This document shows positions 36,133-44,352 of a stretch of 64,000 bases of DNA, one piece after another (the stretch's first letter is position 1; the number at the start of each line of letters is the position of its first letter). The notes under the pieces are model-generated. The model was not told the origin of the DNA and did no database searches. It was given only the letters and a program-made list of their open reading frames with translations. Position numbers and translations under genes: made by a program. The DNA is from Lunularia cruciata (taxonomy: Eukaryota; Streptophyta; Marchantiopsida; Lunulariales; Lunulariaceae), in contig OX419758.1 of assembly GCA_948567375.1 (NCBI GenBank), forward strand, positions 29,579,001 through 29,643,000. Direction: 5' to 3'.

Positions 36133-36180
36133 AGAGACCTTCACTTTGAGGACAAAGTGAAAACTTAGTCCGGGGGTAAA

Positions 36181-36521
36181 TGTAACACTCATTTGTGCAT
36201 GTGTATGGTATTGTGATATTTAGCTTGGTATTAAAAGTACTTAAGAGATATTATTTATATAGAGATAAAGGATGGTTCTATATTAGTCATGGTTAGCTAA
36301 ATTTAGTCATAGCTAAGATAGAGTGGACCTTACTTGAGAGGAAGTAGAAAAGATGAGCACCACTATTTTGGATTTTAGTGTGTTGACTTGGTATTATTCC
36401 TAGGTGTTTGGCTTTGAGGAAAGAGTTGAGAACTCTTGGGCCCGCAAGCCTTTTTGTTTTGGATTCTTCTTTAGTCCAAGGATAGCCCATGTGAAGGAAT
36501 CCTTGACTTAGTGGTTGGGTC
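36181..36521 (+). repeat. Copy 5 3' LTR, left half
   Basis: First 341 bp of the LTR after copy 5 (TGTAACACTC...). It stops at GTTGGGTC, where copy 6 begins with TGTAACACCC. The remainder resumes at 44353. Confidence 0.9.
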
Positions 36522-37213
36522 TGTAACACCCATTTGTGCATGTGTGTGGTATTGTGATATTTAGCTTGGTATTACAAGTACTTAAGAGATATTATTTATA
36601 TAGAGATAAAGGATGGTTCTATATTAGTCATGGTTAGCTAAAGTTAGTCATAGCTAAGATAGATGGGACCTTACTTTAGAGGAAGTAGAAAAGATGAGCA
36701 CCACTATTTTGGATTTTAGTGTGTTGACTTGGTATTATTCCTAGGTGTTTGGCTTTGGGGAAAGAGTTGAGAACTCTTGGGCCCGCAAGCCTTTTTGTTT
36801 TGGATTCTTCTTTAGTCCAAGGATAGCCCATGTGAAGGAATCCTTGCTTTAGTGGTTGGGTCAAGATAAGACCACATGCTTAGGGGAATATGCCCATGTG
36901 AATGGATATTCCTTTCTACTTTTTGACTTTACTTGACTTTTAGTCTAGTAACTTGAGTTACTACGGTAATTAGTAACTTTGGTACGTAATTATTTCACAA
37001 GTATATAAACAAGGAGTGAGGAGGTACTCATCATCCTTTCATTTGCAACTATCTCTCTCTCATTGAGTTCTCTAGTGAGCAATGACTTGAGTCTTGGAGT
37101 GTTAGCCTTGGAGGAGTATGATGGAGTTGGGGTTCCTTGCCTTCTTAGTCCATGGTGCGCTACCATAATAGCCATCAGAGGTTCATCCTGAGTGAGAGAC
37201 AGGCCGGCTCACA
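36522..37213 (+). repeat. 5' LTR of copy 6
   Basis: 692 bp, starting TGTAACACCC and ending GGCCGGCTCACA. It holds the promoter (TATA at 37002) and so the U3, R and U5 regions. From the TATA position, U3 should end near 37035. It is identical to the 3' LTR except for one base at 37085. Confidence 0.95.
37002..37009 (+). promoter_or_regulatory. TATA box of copy 6 5' LTR
   Basis: TATATAAA, within AAGTATATAAACAAG, is conserved in nearly every LTR in the window, including the partial ones. Transcription would be expected to begin about 25-35 bases downstream, near 37035. A CTCTCTCTCATTGAG pyrimidine block follows at about 37052. Confidence 0.65.
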
Positions 37214-37217
37214 TTTT

Positions 37218-37235
37218 TGGTTCCGTTGCCGGGAC
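37218..37235 (+). promoter_or_regulatory. Primer-binding site, tRNA-Glu type
   Basis: TGGTTCCGTTGCCGGGAC starts 4 bases after the LTR end. Its complement, GTCCCGGCAACGGAACCA, agrees with the 3' end of plant cytosolic tRNA-Glu, including the CCA tail, as I remember that tRNA. Copies 4 and 5 keep it with one mismatch each; copies 3 and 7 are more degraded. The related tRNA-Asp PBS of many Athila/Tat elements would have GGCGCC at the start and fits less well. Confidence 0.75.
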
Positions 37236-37254
37236 CTCTCTAGAAGGCAAGATA

Positions 37255-37425
37255 ATGTTCTGCGTCCAATTCTACATTAGGCAGAAGGAGGCTATGAGAG
37301 CTCACTTGGAGAGAACATTAGGAGAGGAGAGGGCTGAACTTATGTTAGAGAACCAAGATCCATTTGTATACCCTGTAGTTCATTATGATGTCTTTGAGGT
37401 GATTTTGTACATCTTGTACACATGA
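37255..37425 (+). CDS. Small leader ORF (56 aa), copy 6
   Basis: ATG lies 19 bases after the PBS and TGA at 37423. The product is rich in Glu, Arg and Leu, starts MFCVQFYIRQKEAMRAHLER, has EERAELMLENQ in the middle, and ends in a hydrophobic segment VILYILYT. It is the first AUG of length in the expected genomic RNA after the PBS. The reading frame is also intact in copy 4 and recognisable in copies 3, 5 and 7, where substitutions mostly preserve the sequence. No known domain. It could be a translated accessory peptide, a regulatory upstream ORF, or RNA packaging sequence that happens to be open. Confidence 0.5.
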   Translation: MFCVQFYIRQKEAMRAHLERTLGEERAELMLENQDPFVYPVVHYDVFEVILYILYT

Positions 37426-38049
37426 GAGGAATTGGAGAGATTGTGTGAGGTGGATTGCAGATTTTGGGGATTAAGGTGATTTTGGGCAAAATCTCAAGTT
37501 TGAGATCTGGACTTGAGATTTCTACACATGATAGCTTGGGTTATCTTTCAGTTTGCACACTTGAAATTATTGTGAGAGCTTCTATGCGCACTGGGCTAGA
37601 ATTTTTGAAAGTTGATAGGGTAAAGTGCTCCCGCAACTGCATGCTCTCTGGAAAATTGTACAGAGTCTGCCATTTCTTCAATATTTAGTGAATTGTCCTG
37701 AAAATTTCCAAGAAAATTCAGTGCATTGTATCCTACCTGGTGCCACAAACATTACAGAGAGATCATTTTTGCGCAGTGCGTTATGAGTTTTTGAAGTGAG
37801 GGGGGTGGTTTTCAGACCAAATCTGAAATATGGGTGCTGAATAGAAAGGTGTCTAGGCCAAATGGCTCGATGAAAAGATATAAAATTTTGCAGGGAGGGA
37901 CGCCCTAGAGTTGTGATCAAGTGTGCAAAATTTCAGAGGACTGTGACATATTAGTTGGGAGATTTGAGTGACATTGTGAGGAAGGGTCAATTCTGCAGAG
38001 TGGAGATCTCATGCATGAGAAGTTTGAGATCAACAAAAAGCATGTTTGA

Positions 38050-38547
38050 GTGTTTAGATTCATCTTGGGGAACATGGAGAGTCATCAAGAGTGGAAATTG
38101 AGATTATGCAAGGTTCCCCAAGGGTTTGAGGTGATTGTAGGGGTGGATTTGAGGAAAAGAGAGTTTACAATAGAATTTGAAGAGAGTGTTGAGAGGATCC
38201 AAAAACCTACACCACTTGGAGGAAAGAGTGAGTCTAAGTGCTTTCTATGTGGAGAGAAGGGACATAAGGCAAGTTCATGTCCATTGACCTTTGAGAGCAA
38301 GAGATTGAGGGAAAGGAGAGGCTTACTTGACTTGGGTTTGCATGTTGGACCTTCTTCACCAAGATTGGGAGGGAGAAGATCTAAGACCAAGGAGTTGTGT
38401 GAGGTTTGTGGAGTTGAAGGACTTCCAAAAGGACATGAGTGTAGTGGAGTAAAAGCACTTTTGGAAACTTTGGTGAAGGATCTTGGAGAGAGTCTTAGTA
38501 CAGCTACAGAAATAGTACCACCTTCATCAGCTAGTTCTCAAGATTAG
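38050..38547 (+). CDS. Leader zinc-knuckle protein (165 aa), copy 6
   Basis: Separate ORF between PBS and gag. The N-terminal 55 residues form a mixed alpha/beta-looking region (VPQGFEVIVGVDLRKREFTI). A CCHC knuckle follows, CFLCGEKGHKASSC (about residues 64-77), then a basic stretch (SKRLRERR, GGRRSKTK). A second cluster, CEVCGVEGLPKGHEC (about 117-131), has spacing CX2CX8HXC, and the tail is leucine-rich (SGVKALLETLVKDL). The stop lies 238 bases before the gag ATG, in another frame. It recurs in copies 1, 2, 4, 5 and 7 with both clusters preserved wherever that part survives. A nucleic-acid-binding accessory protein is likely. Ogre-type Tat elements also have an extra ORF before gag, but I cannot claim homology. 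Confidence 0.7.
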   Translation: MFRFILGNMESHQEWKLRLCKVPQGFEVIVGVDLRKREFTIEFEESVERIQKPTPLGGKSESKCFLCGEKGHKASSCPLTFESKRLRERRGLLDLGLHVGPSSPRLGGRRSKTKELCEVCGVEGLPKGHECSGVKALLETLVKDLGESLSTATEIVPPSSASSQD

Positions 38548-38719
38548 TGATGGAGATAATCTTTCAACTTATGGATAAACTATCCATGAGAGTTAGATTA
38601 ATATGCACTCTAGGATTTGATGTTGCTATAGAAATCTTGGAGCAACCTGAACCTTTTGTGTTCCCTAGAGTGGATTATTCTCAGATGGTGTTAGTCATGT
38701 ATATACTCTATTAGTAATA

Positions 38720-38785
38720 GAGTGAGAGAAAAGAAAAGAGGAAAAAAAAAAAATTGAGAGAAAAGAAAGATAGTGAGGGGTTAAG
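38720..38785 (+). other. Purine tract before gag ATG
   Basis: Almost pure A/G for about 60 bases (GAGAGAAAAGAAAAGAGG, an A12 run, then more GA) immediately upstream of the Gag-Pol AUG. It is present before gag in all copies that keep this region, with a variable A-run length. With two ORFs upstream in the same leader, it may help internal or reinitiated translation of gag. An internal polypurine primer is another option. Confidence 0.45.
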
Positions 38786-41700
38786 ATGGGGAAACTTCCG
38801 GTTTTCTTTGGCAAGGATGGAGAAGATGTGGAGGCCTTTGTGAGAGACTTCAAGAGAGCTTGCATAGGAAACAATGAGAGGAGGAAGAATGAGTGGGCCT
38901 CATTATTACCAGATTTCTTTGAGGATGCAGCACTTACATGGTATGAGTCAGAATACCAAAAGAGAGAGAGGAGAGAGGGGGAAGAGGAGTCTTGGGAGAC
39001 TTTGACTTCAGCACTCATTGAGAACTTTCTTCCTGATGAGAGTTATGAGAGATTGATGAGTGAGGTTACATTTCTCAAGCAAGGAGATGGAGAGAAAGTG
39101 AGAGTCTATGTGGAAAGAGTGGAAAAATTGGAGTCCAGATTTCGCATAGTGTTGAGGAAGGGTGGGGATGATGTGGAGACTACAATGATTGGCATAGGGG
39201 CCATGCTCACCAAGAATTTTGTGGGAGGATTGAGACCACAAATTAGAAGCAAGGTGAGATATGAGAAACCTTCTTCCAAGGTTGAAGCTATCAAGATTGC
39301 AATTCGTATGGAGGAGAGTTTGGAAGGGGATGAGAGTGATTTGGCGGTGAAGGAGGTTGTGCATCCTCCTCAAGGCTACAAGTATGGTGGAACTTCTGAT
39401 ACTTTGGTGACAAGGGTTGCACCACAAGTAGTAGTTGCTCCAGTTCTTGCACCTCCACCAAAAGATCCACTCCAAACCATCACAGAACAACTTGCGGATC
39501 TCAAGATCAATGTGGTGCAACTATGGGAGAAGAGAGAGGTGGATCAGAATGTAGGGAGAGGGCCTAGGAGTTATGGAAACTATCCATATAGAGGAGGCCA
39601 ACCAGCCAACAATTTCAATGATAGAAATTGTTTTGGTTGTGGAGGAAGAGGCCATATCCAAAGGAATTGCCCAAATTCCACTTACCATGGAGGAAGGGGT
39701 TATGAGGGAGCCAATAGAGGGAAAGAGGGAGGTAGTGAAACCCAAGTGGCTCCTAATCCCAACAAAGGTAAGGGGATAGCATCCATAGATGTGGTTGAGA
39801 GCAAGTATGAGAAGGGAGAGTGCTCAAACTCCAAGGGTCTTAATTTGGAGCTTTTGGCACAAGAGAAGAAGAGAGCTCGTTTTGCAGAGGATGTTCACTC
39901 TTCTCAAGGATTTACTTCAAGCAAGGATACTCCTATGTCTACTAGGAGCACTCGCACCTCAACACCATCAACAACAAAGACTCCAAGGAAGAAGTTGGGG
40001 ATGGAGGACTTCTTGATCTCAAAGCAACAATGGAACTACAATGTGTTGGAGGATGTTGGTAGTCACAAGGCTAACATCACAGTGGGCCAATTAATTGCTT
40101 TGAACCCTACCTTGAGAAAGGAGCTTAGAGGTGGTTTGAGTTCTACAAGGAGCAAAAAGAAGAAGAAGGCAAAAGTTCCAGTATCAATGGGGGTGGTGGA
40201 TGCCAAGCCAGCACCATGGGAGGCTTGTGAATATGCCTCCAAGATTGATGTGAGAGTGAATGGTCACAACATCAAGGATGCATTGGTTGATGGAGGATCA
40301 GCAGTGAATGCCATGTCAAAAAGGTTGATGAAGAAGTTGGGTATGATACCCTCAAGACCTTCAACATTTGTGGTGAGCATGGCAAACAAGCAACAAGTTC
40401 GACCAGTAGGGGTGATGGATAAGGTGGTAGTTTCAGTTATGGGAGTTCAAAATCTCATGACTTTCCAAGTCTTGAAGGATTCAAGCTATGACTTACTTCT
40501 TGGGAGGCCATGGTTGAGAGCAGCACGCACAACTGATCGATGGCACAAAGGGTACTTAAGGATTGGGCCATCAAACCATAGAGTCACTGTTCCTGTGACT
40601 AACACCACCAACACTTCACATTCAGATACCCCATCTTCTGATTATTGGGAATCTGATTCTGAAGGAGGAGCTTCAGGTGTGGACACAAGCATGGAAGAGG
40701 AGACTTCCACGGAGGAGGATGAATCTGAATCTGATTCAGATGTGTATCCTTTGTGTGCTATGGATTTTGCACCTAAGCCAGAGGTTTTGAAGGACCCAGA
40801 TAAATCACCATTGACACTTGAGGAGGTAGAGAGAAGGTTATCTACCCTCAAGTATGGCCCAAATGTTACCAAGGAGGAGAAGGTGAGATTTGAGGAGATT
40901 TTCCGCAAGTTCATCCATGTGTTTGCTTGTAGTTACAAGGATTTGAAGGAAGTCACCTTGGAGGAGCACAAGATAGAGGTGGAGTCACATGCAAGACCAA
41001 TCCGCCAAAAGCAATGTCGCATTAGCCCACCAATATCTTTGGTTGTGAAGGAGGAGATTGATAAGCTCAAGGAGGCTGGATTTATCTTTGAGGTGGAGAA
41101 TTCAGAATGGGTGTCTCCAATTGTCATTGTGAAGAAAAAGAATGGCAAGCTTCGGGTATGTGTGGATTACAAGAAGCTCAATGCTGTTACCAAGAAGGAC
41201 TACTACCCATTGCCATTCATTGATGAGATCTTGGAGGAGGTTGCAGGTCATGAGAGGTACAGTTTTGGAGATGGTTATAGTGGATATAACCAAATCAAGA
41301 TTGCACCAGAGCATCAACAACTCACCACATTCACCACACCTTGGGGAACTTACGCTTTCAAGGTCATGCCTTTTGGGCTTTGCAATGCTCCAGCCACATT
41401 CCAACGGTTCATGAACAAGGTATTTGAACCTTTCATTGGGAAATTTGTGAGAGATTTCATTGATGACTTTTGTGTCTATGGGAGCAAGGAGGAGCACTTT
41501 GAGCACCTAATCAAAGTCTTGCAACGTTTGGATGAGGCAAATGCATCACTCAACCCAGAGAAGTGCATTTTTGGATGTGAAGAAGGTCTACTTTTGGGGC
41601 ACATCATCTCCAAGGATGGAATAGCAGTTGATCCTGAGAAGGTGAGGAAAATCTCAGACCTTCCATTCCCTTCAAGCTTGACAAAGTTACGCCAATTCTT

Positions 41701-43612
41701 GGGAATGGTTGGGTACTATAGGAGGTTCATCTTCTCATTTTCCAACAAGGCTTATGCATTGACCATCTACATGAAGAAGGGTGTAGATTACATGGTGATT
41801 TTGGAAGACAAGGAGGCTCTCAAAGCTTTTGAGGAGCTCAAGCAATCCCTTGTTGTAGCTCCAATTCTTGCTAAACCTGATTGGAGTAAGCCTTTCATCC
41901 TCTACACTGATGCTTCTAATGTAGCTATAGGATGCACTCTTAGTCAATTAGACCAAGATGGGCATGATCATCCAATAGCTTATGCTAGTAGGCAGATGGT
42001 TTCAGCAGAGAAGAACTACTCTGTCACAGAGAGAGAAGGGTTGGCAGTGATCTTTGGTCTCAAGAAGTTTAGACACTACTTGATTGGAGGGAAAGCCACA
42101 ATTGTCACGGATCACAAGGCTTTGAAGTACATCTTCAACAAGCCTAATGTTGAAGGGAGACTAGCAAGGTGGATGATTCTCTTGTCTGAGTATGACTACA
42201 CAATTGAGGATAGGCCAGGAAAGAAACATGCAAATGCTGATTTGTTATCTAGAGCCTATGATCATGATGGAGATGAGCCAGTAGATGATTCCTTCCCGGA
42301 TGAGGAGCTCATGACAATCTCAGTCACTCAAGAGGTTCCAATGGAGTACAAGGAGATTGTGGATTTTGTGACAAGAGGTAACTATCCAGAAGGGATGCAT
42401 GCTAGGGAGAGGAAGGCCCTTGCAGCAAGATCTAGACCTTACACAATGGTGGATGATATTCTTTTTCACCAAGGAGCAGATGGTCTACTTCGAAGAGCAG
42501 TGGGTAAGGAAGAGTCTATCCTACTCATAAAGGAGTTTCATGAAGGTTTAGTATGTGGAGGACACTTTGCAGGAAAGGTGACTGCTTTCAAGATTCTAGA
42601 TGCAGGTTACCATTGGAGAGGGATTTTCAAGGATTGTCTTGATTATTGCAAAACTTGTCATGTTTGTCAAGCTTTTGCTAGAAAGTCTACATCCACTCCA
42701 CCACTTAGATCAATTCCATTGCTAGGACCCTTTGAGAAGTGGGGAATTGATTTTGTAGGACCTCTCAATAGAACCCCAAGGAACAATCGGTACATTGTGG
42801 TAGTTACTGATTACCTTACCAAGTGGGTTGAGGCTAGACCATTGAGGGACAAGAATGAAGATGAAGTGGGTAGATTTCTTTATGAACGCATTATCACTAG
42901 GTTTGGATGCCCTTTGGAGTTGGTTTCTGATAGAGGAGGAGAGTTTACAGGAAGCATTACTACAGCCATGCTACGACATTTCTCTATCACACATAGAGTA
43001 ACTACATCCTATAAGCCAAATTCCAATGGCTTGGCAGAGAGAACCAATCAGACCTTGTGCATGATGTTGGCCAAAGATGCAGAAATGGAGGGGGCTAAAC
43101 ATCATTGGGACAAGAGGATTCATGCAGTTTTGTGGGAGTATAGGACAACCATGAAGACTTCCACTGGATATTCTCCATTCCAATTGGTGTATGGTATTGA
43201 GTCTACCTTACCTATTCACTTTGATCTTCCTACCTTCCAAAGCATTCATAGGAGATTGAAGAAAGCACAAGGAAGTGATGCAGAGAAGTCAAGGAAGGAT
43301 CAACTCATGGAGTTGGAAGAGGCAAGAGCAGTTGCTATGGTTCGAGTGGAGCAAGCCCAAAGGAAACAAAAGGAGAGCTATGACAAGAGGCAAGGCAAGA
43401 AGAAGGTGGAGCCTTTCAAAGAAGGTGATTGGGTAATGTTGTTTGATTCCATTCGATTCAAGAGAGTACAAAAGAAGTTTTTGCCTAAGTACTTTGGACC
43501 TTTCATAGTAGAGAAGGTGTGGGGAAATTACACTTATGATCTCAAGGAGTTGGGAGGAAGACACTTTGATAGGATTAACCATGATAAGTTGAAGATGTAC
43601 CATAGAAGGTAG
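38786..43612 (+). CDS. gag-pol: Gag-Pol polyprotein (1608 aa), Ty3/gypsy
   Basis: One uninterrupted frame encodes the virus-like-particle protein and all retrotransposition enzymes. Gag capsid occupies about residues 1-180 (WYESEYQ near 54). CCHC knuckle CFGCGGRGHIQRNC is at 282-295. The retropepsin-type protease has its active site in ALVDGGSAVNAM, Asp about 502. RT spans about 690-980 with the catalytic FIDDF at 891-895. RNase H has Asp 1042 in YTDAS. Integrase has a zinc domain H1252-X7-H1260-X30-C1291-X2-C1294 and a core triad D1322, D1382, E1418 with exact D,D35E spacing. The C-terminus ends soon after (KLKMYHRR) with no chromodomain. Gag and Pol share one frame, so no frameshift signal is needed. 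The start was chosen because it follows the purine tract and is conserved in copies 2, 5 and 7. Every catalytic motif is intact, so the element may still be able to move. Confidence 0.97.
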   Translation: MGKLPVFFGKDGEDVEAFVRDFKRACIGNNERRKNEWASLLPDFFEDAALTWYESEYQKRERREGEEESWETLTSALIENFLPDESYERLMSEVTFLKQGDGEKVRVYVERVEKLESRFRIVLRKGGDDVETTMIGIGAMLTKNFVGGLRPQIRSKVRYEKPSSKVEAIKIAIRMEESLEGDESDLAVKEVVHPPQGYKYGGTSDTLVTRVAPQVVVAPVLAPPPKDPLQTITEQLADLKINVVQLWEKREVDQNVGRGPRSYGNYPYRGGQPANNFNDRNCFGCGGRGHIQRNCPNSTYHGGRGYEGANRGKEGGSETQVAPNPNKGKGIASIDVVESKYEKGECSNSKGLNLELLAQEKKRARFAEDVHSSQGFTSSKDTPMSTRSTRTSTPSTTKTPRKKLGMEDFLISKQQWNYNVLEDVGSHKANITVGQLIALNPTLRKELRGGLSSTRSKKKKKAKVPVSMGVVDAKPAPWEACEYASKIDVRVNGHNIKDALVDGGSAVNAMSKRLMKKLGMIPSRPSTFVVSMANKQQVRPVGVMDKVVVSVMGVQNLMTFQVLKDSSYDLLLGRPWLRAARTTDRWHKGYLRIGPSNHRVTVPVTNTTNTSHSDTPSSDYWESDSEGGASGVDTSMEEETSTEEDESESDSDVYPLCAMDFAPKPEVLKDPDKSPLTLEEVERRLSTLKYGPNVTKEEKVRFEEIFRKFIHVFACSYKDLKEVTLEEHKIEVESHARPIRQKQCRISPPISLVVKEEIDKLKEAGFIFEVENSEWVSPIVIVKKKNGKLRVCVDYKKLNAVTKKDYYPLPFIDEILEEVAGHERYSFGDGYSGYNQIKIAPEHQQLTTFTTPWGTYAFKVMPFGLCNAPATFQRFMNKVFEPFIGKFVRDFIDDFCVYGSKEEHFEHLIKVLQRLDEANASLNPEKCIFGCEEGLLLGHIISKDGIAVDPEKVRKISDLPFPSSLTKLRQFLGMVGYYRRFIFSFSNKAYALTIYMKKGVDYMVILEDKEALKAFEELKQSLVVAPILAKPDWSKPFILYTDASNVAIGCTLSQLDQDGHDHPIAYASRQMVSAEKNYSVTEREGLAVIFGLKKFRHYLIGGKATIVTDHKALKYIFNKPNVEGRLARWMILLSEYDYTIEDRPGKKHANADLLSRAYDHDGDEPVDDSFPDEELMTISVTQEVPMEYKEIVDFVTRGNYPEGMHARERKALAARSRPYTMVDDILFHQGADGLLRRAVGKEESILLIKEFHEGLVCGGHFAGKVTAFKILDAGYHWRGIFKDCLDYCKTCHVCQAFARKSTSTPPLRSIPLLGPFEKWGIDFVGPLNRTPRNNRYIVVVTDYLTKWVEARPLRDKNEDEVGRFLYERIITRFGCPLELVSDRGGEFTGSITTAMLRHFSITHRVTTSYKPNSNGLAERTNQTLCMMLAKDAEMEGAKHHWDKRIHAVLWEYRTTMKTSTGYSPFQLVYGIESTLPIHFDLPTFQSIHRRLKKAQGSDAEKSRKDQLMELEEARAVAMVRVEQAQRKQKESYDKRQGKKKVEPFKEGDWVMLFDSIRFKRVQKKFLPKYFGPFIVEKVWGNYTYDLKELGGRHFDRINHDKLKMYHRR

Positions 43613-43660
43613 AGAGACCTTCACTTTGAGGACAAAGTGAAAACTTAGTCCGGGGGTAAA
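43613..43660 (+). promoter_or_regulatory. 3' end of internal region with putative polypurine tract
   Basis: Between the Gag-Pol stop and the 3' LTR lie only 48 bases, containing GAGGACAAAGTGAAAAC and ending GTCCGGGGGTAAA directly before TGTAAC. The plus-strand primer should come from this purine-rich stretch, although its last bases are not a perfect polypurine run. The sequence is conserved before the 3' LTRs of copies 2, 5 and 7. There is no room for an env-like gene. Confidence 0.5.
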
Positions 43661-44352
43661 TGTAACACCCATTTGTGCATGTGTGTGGTATTGTGATATT
43701 TAGCTTGGTATTACAAGTACTTAAGAGATATTATTTATATAGAGATAAAGGATGGTTCTATATTAGTCATGGTTAGCTAAAGTTAGTCATAGCTAAGATA
43801 GATGGGACCTTACTTTAGAGGAAGTAGAAAAGATGAGCACCACTATTTTGGATTTTAGTGTGTTGACTTGGTATTATTCCTAGGTGTTTGGCTTTGGGGA
43901 AAGAGTTGAGAACTCTTGGGCCCGCAAGCCTTTTTGTTTTGGATTCTTCTTTAGTCCAAGGATAGCCCATGTGAAGGAATCCTTGCTTTAGTGGTTGGGT
44001 CAAGATAAGACCACATGCTTAGGGGAATATGCCCATGTGAATGGATATTCCTTTCTACTTTTTGACTTTACTTGACTTTTAGTCTAGTAACTTGAGTTAC
44101 TACGGTAATTAGTAACTTTGGTACGTAATTATTTCACAAGTATATAAACAAGGAGTGAGGAGGTACTCATCATCCTTTCATTTGCAACTATCTCTCTCTC
44201 ATTGAGTTCTCTAGTGAGCAATGTCTTGAGTCTTGGAGTGTTAGCCTTGGAGGAGTATGATGGAGTTGGGGTTCCTTGCCTTCTTAGTCCATGGTGCGCT
44301 ACCATAATAGCCATCAGAGGTTCATCCTGAGTGAGAGACAGGCCGGCTCACA
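43661..44352 (+). repeat. 3' LTR of copy 6
   Basis: 692 bp, same ends as the 5' LTR and one difference from it (T at 44224). It is followed by GGTC, the right member of the target duplication, and then by the rest of the copy 5 LTR. Confidence 0.95.

Larger units (their letters stand above)
36522..44352 (+). mobile_element. Intact family 1 gypsy retrotransposon (copy 6)
   Basis: Complete 7831-bp LTR retrotransposon: 692-bp LTRs at both ends, PBS, long leader with two ORFs, single Gag-Pol ORF, 48-bp 3' spacer. The LTRs differ at one position by eye (A at 37085, T at 44224). Flanks show a 4-bp duplication GGTC (36518-36521 and 44353-44356), and removing the element restores a normal family 1 LTR across the site. 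Domain order protease-RT-RNase H-integrase makes it Ty3/gypsy. The absence of a chromodomain and the VDGGS protease suggest the Tat/Athila side of the plant gypsy tree. There is no env-like ORF. By sequence it is the only copy here able to encode all functions. Confidence 0.96.

Noticed and set aside
36990-37175. 61-codon minus-strand frame in many LTRs
   Set aside because: It lies over the TATA box and U5 region and shows no protein-like features. Its recurrence is due to LTR copies.
37455-37688. 77-codon ORF in the leader (also 26923-27204, 30256-30492)
   Set aside because: It is open in several copies, but start and end positions vary and it looks like conserved leader sequence. I did not call it coding, unlike the other two leader ORFs.
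41102-41506. Minus-strand 134-codon frame antisense to RT, repeated at 4128-4532 and 14041-14445
   Set aside because: It is an antisense shadow of the conserved RT coding sequence and recurs only because RT recurs.
43400-43612. Chromodomain at the integrase C-terminus
   Set aside because: The protein ends at KMYHRR immediately after the GPF...NYTYDL segment. No aromatic-cage motif is present.
43613-43660. Possible env-like third ORF
   Set aside because: Only 48 bases lie between the Gag-Pol stop and the 3' LTR, so there is no room.
43289-43672. Minus-strand 127-codon frame across the Gag-Pol end, also at 35809-36192 and, as a plus-strand frame, 47300-47683
   Set aside because: Antisense of the integrase C-terminus and spacer; it follows from the sense codon pattern. 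No independent start or domain.
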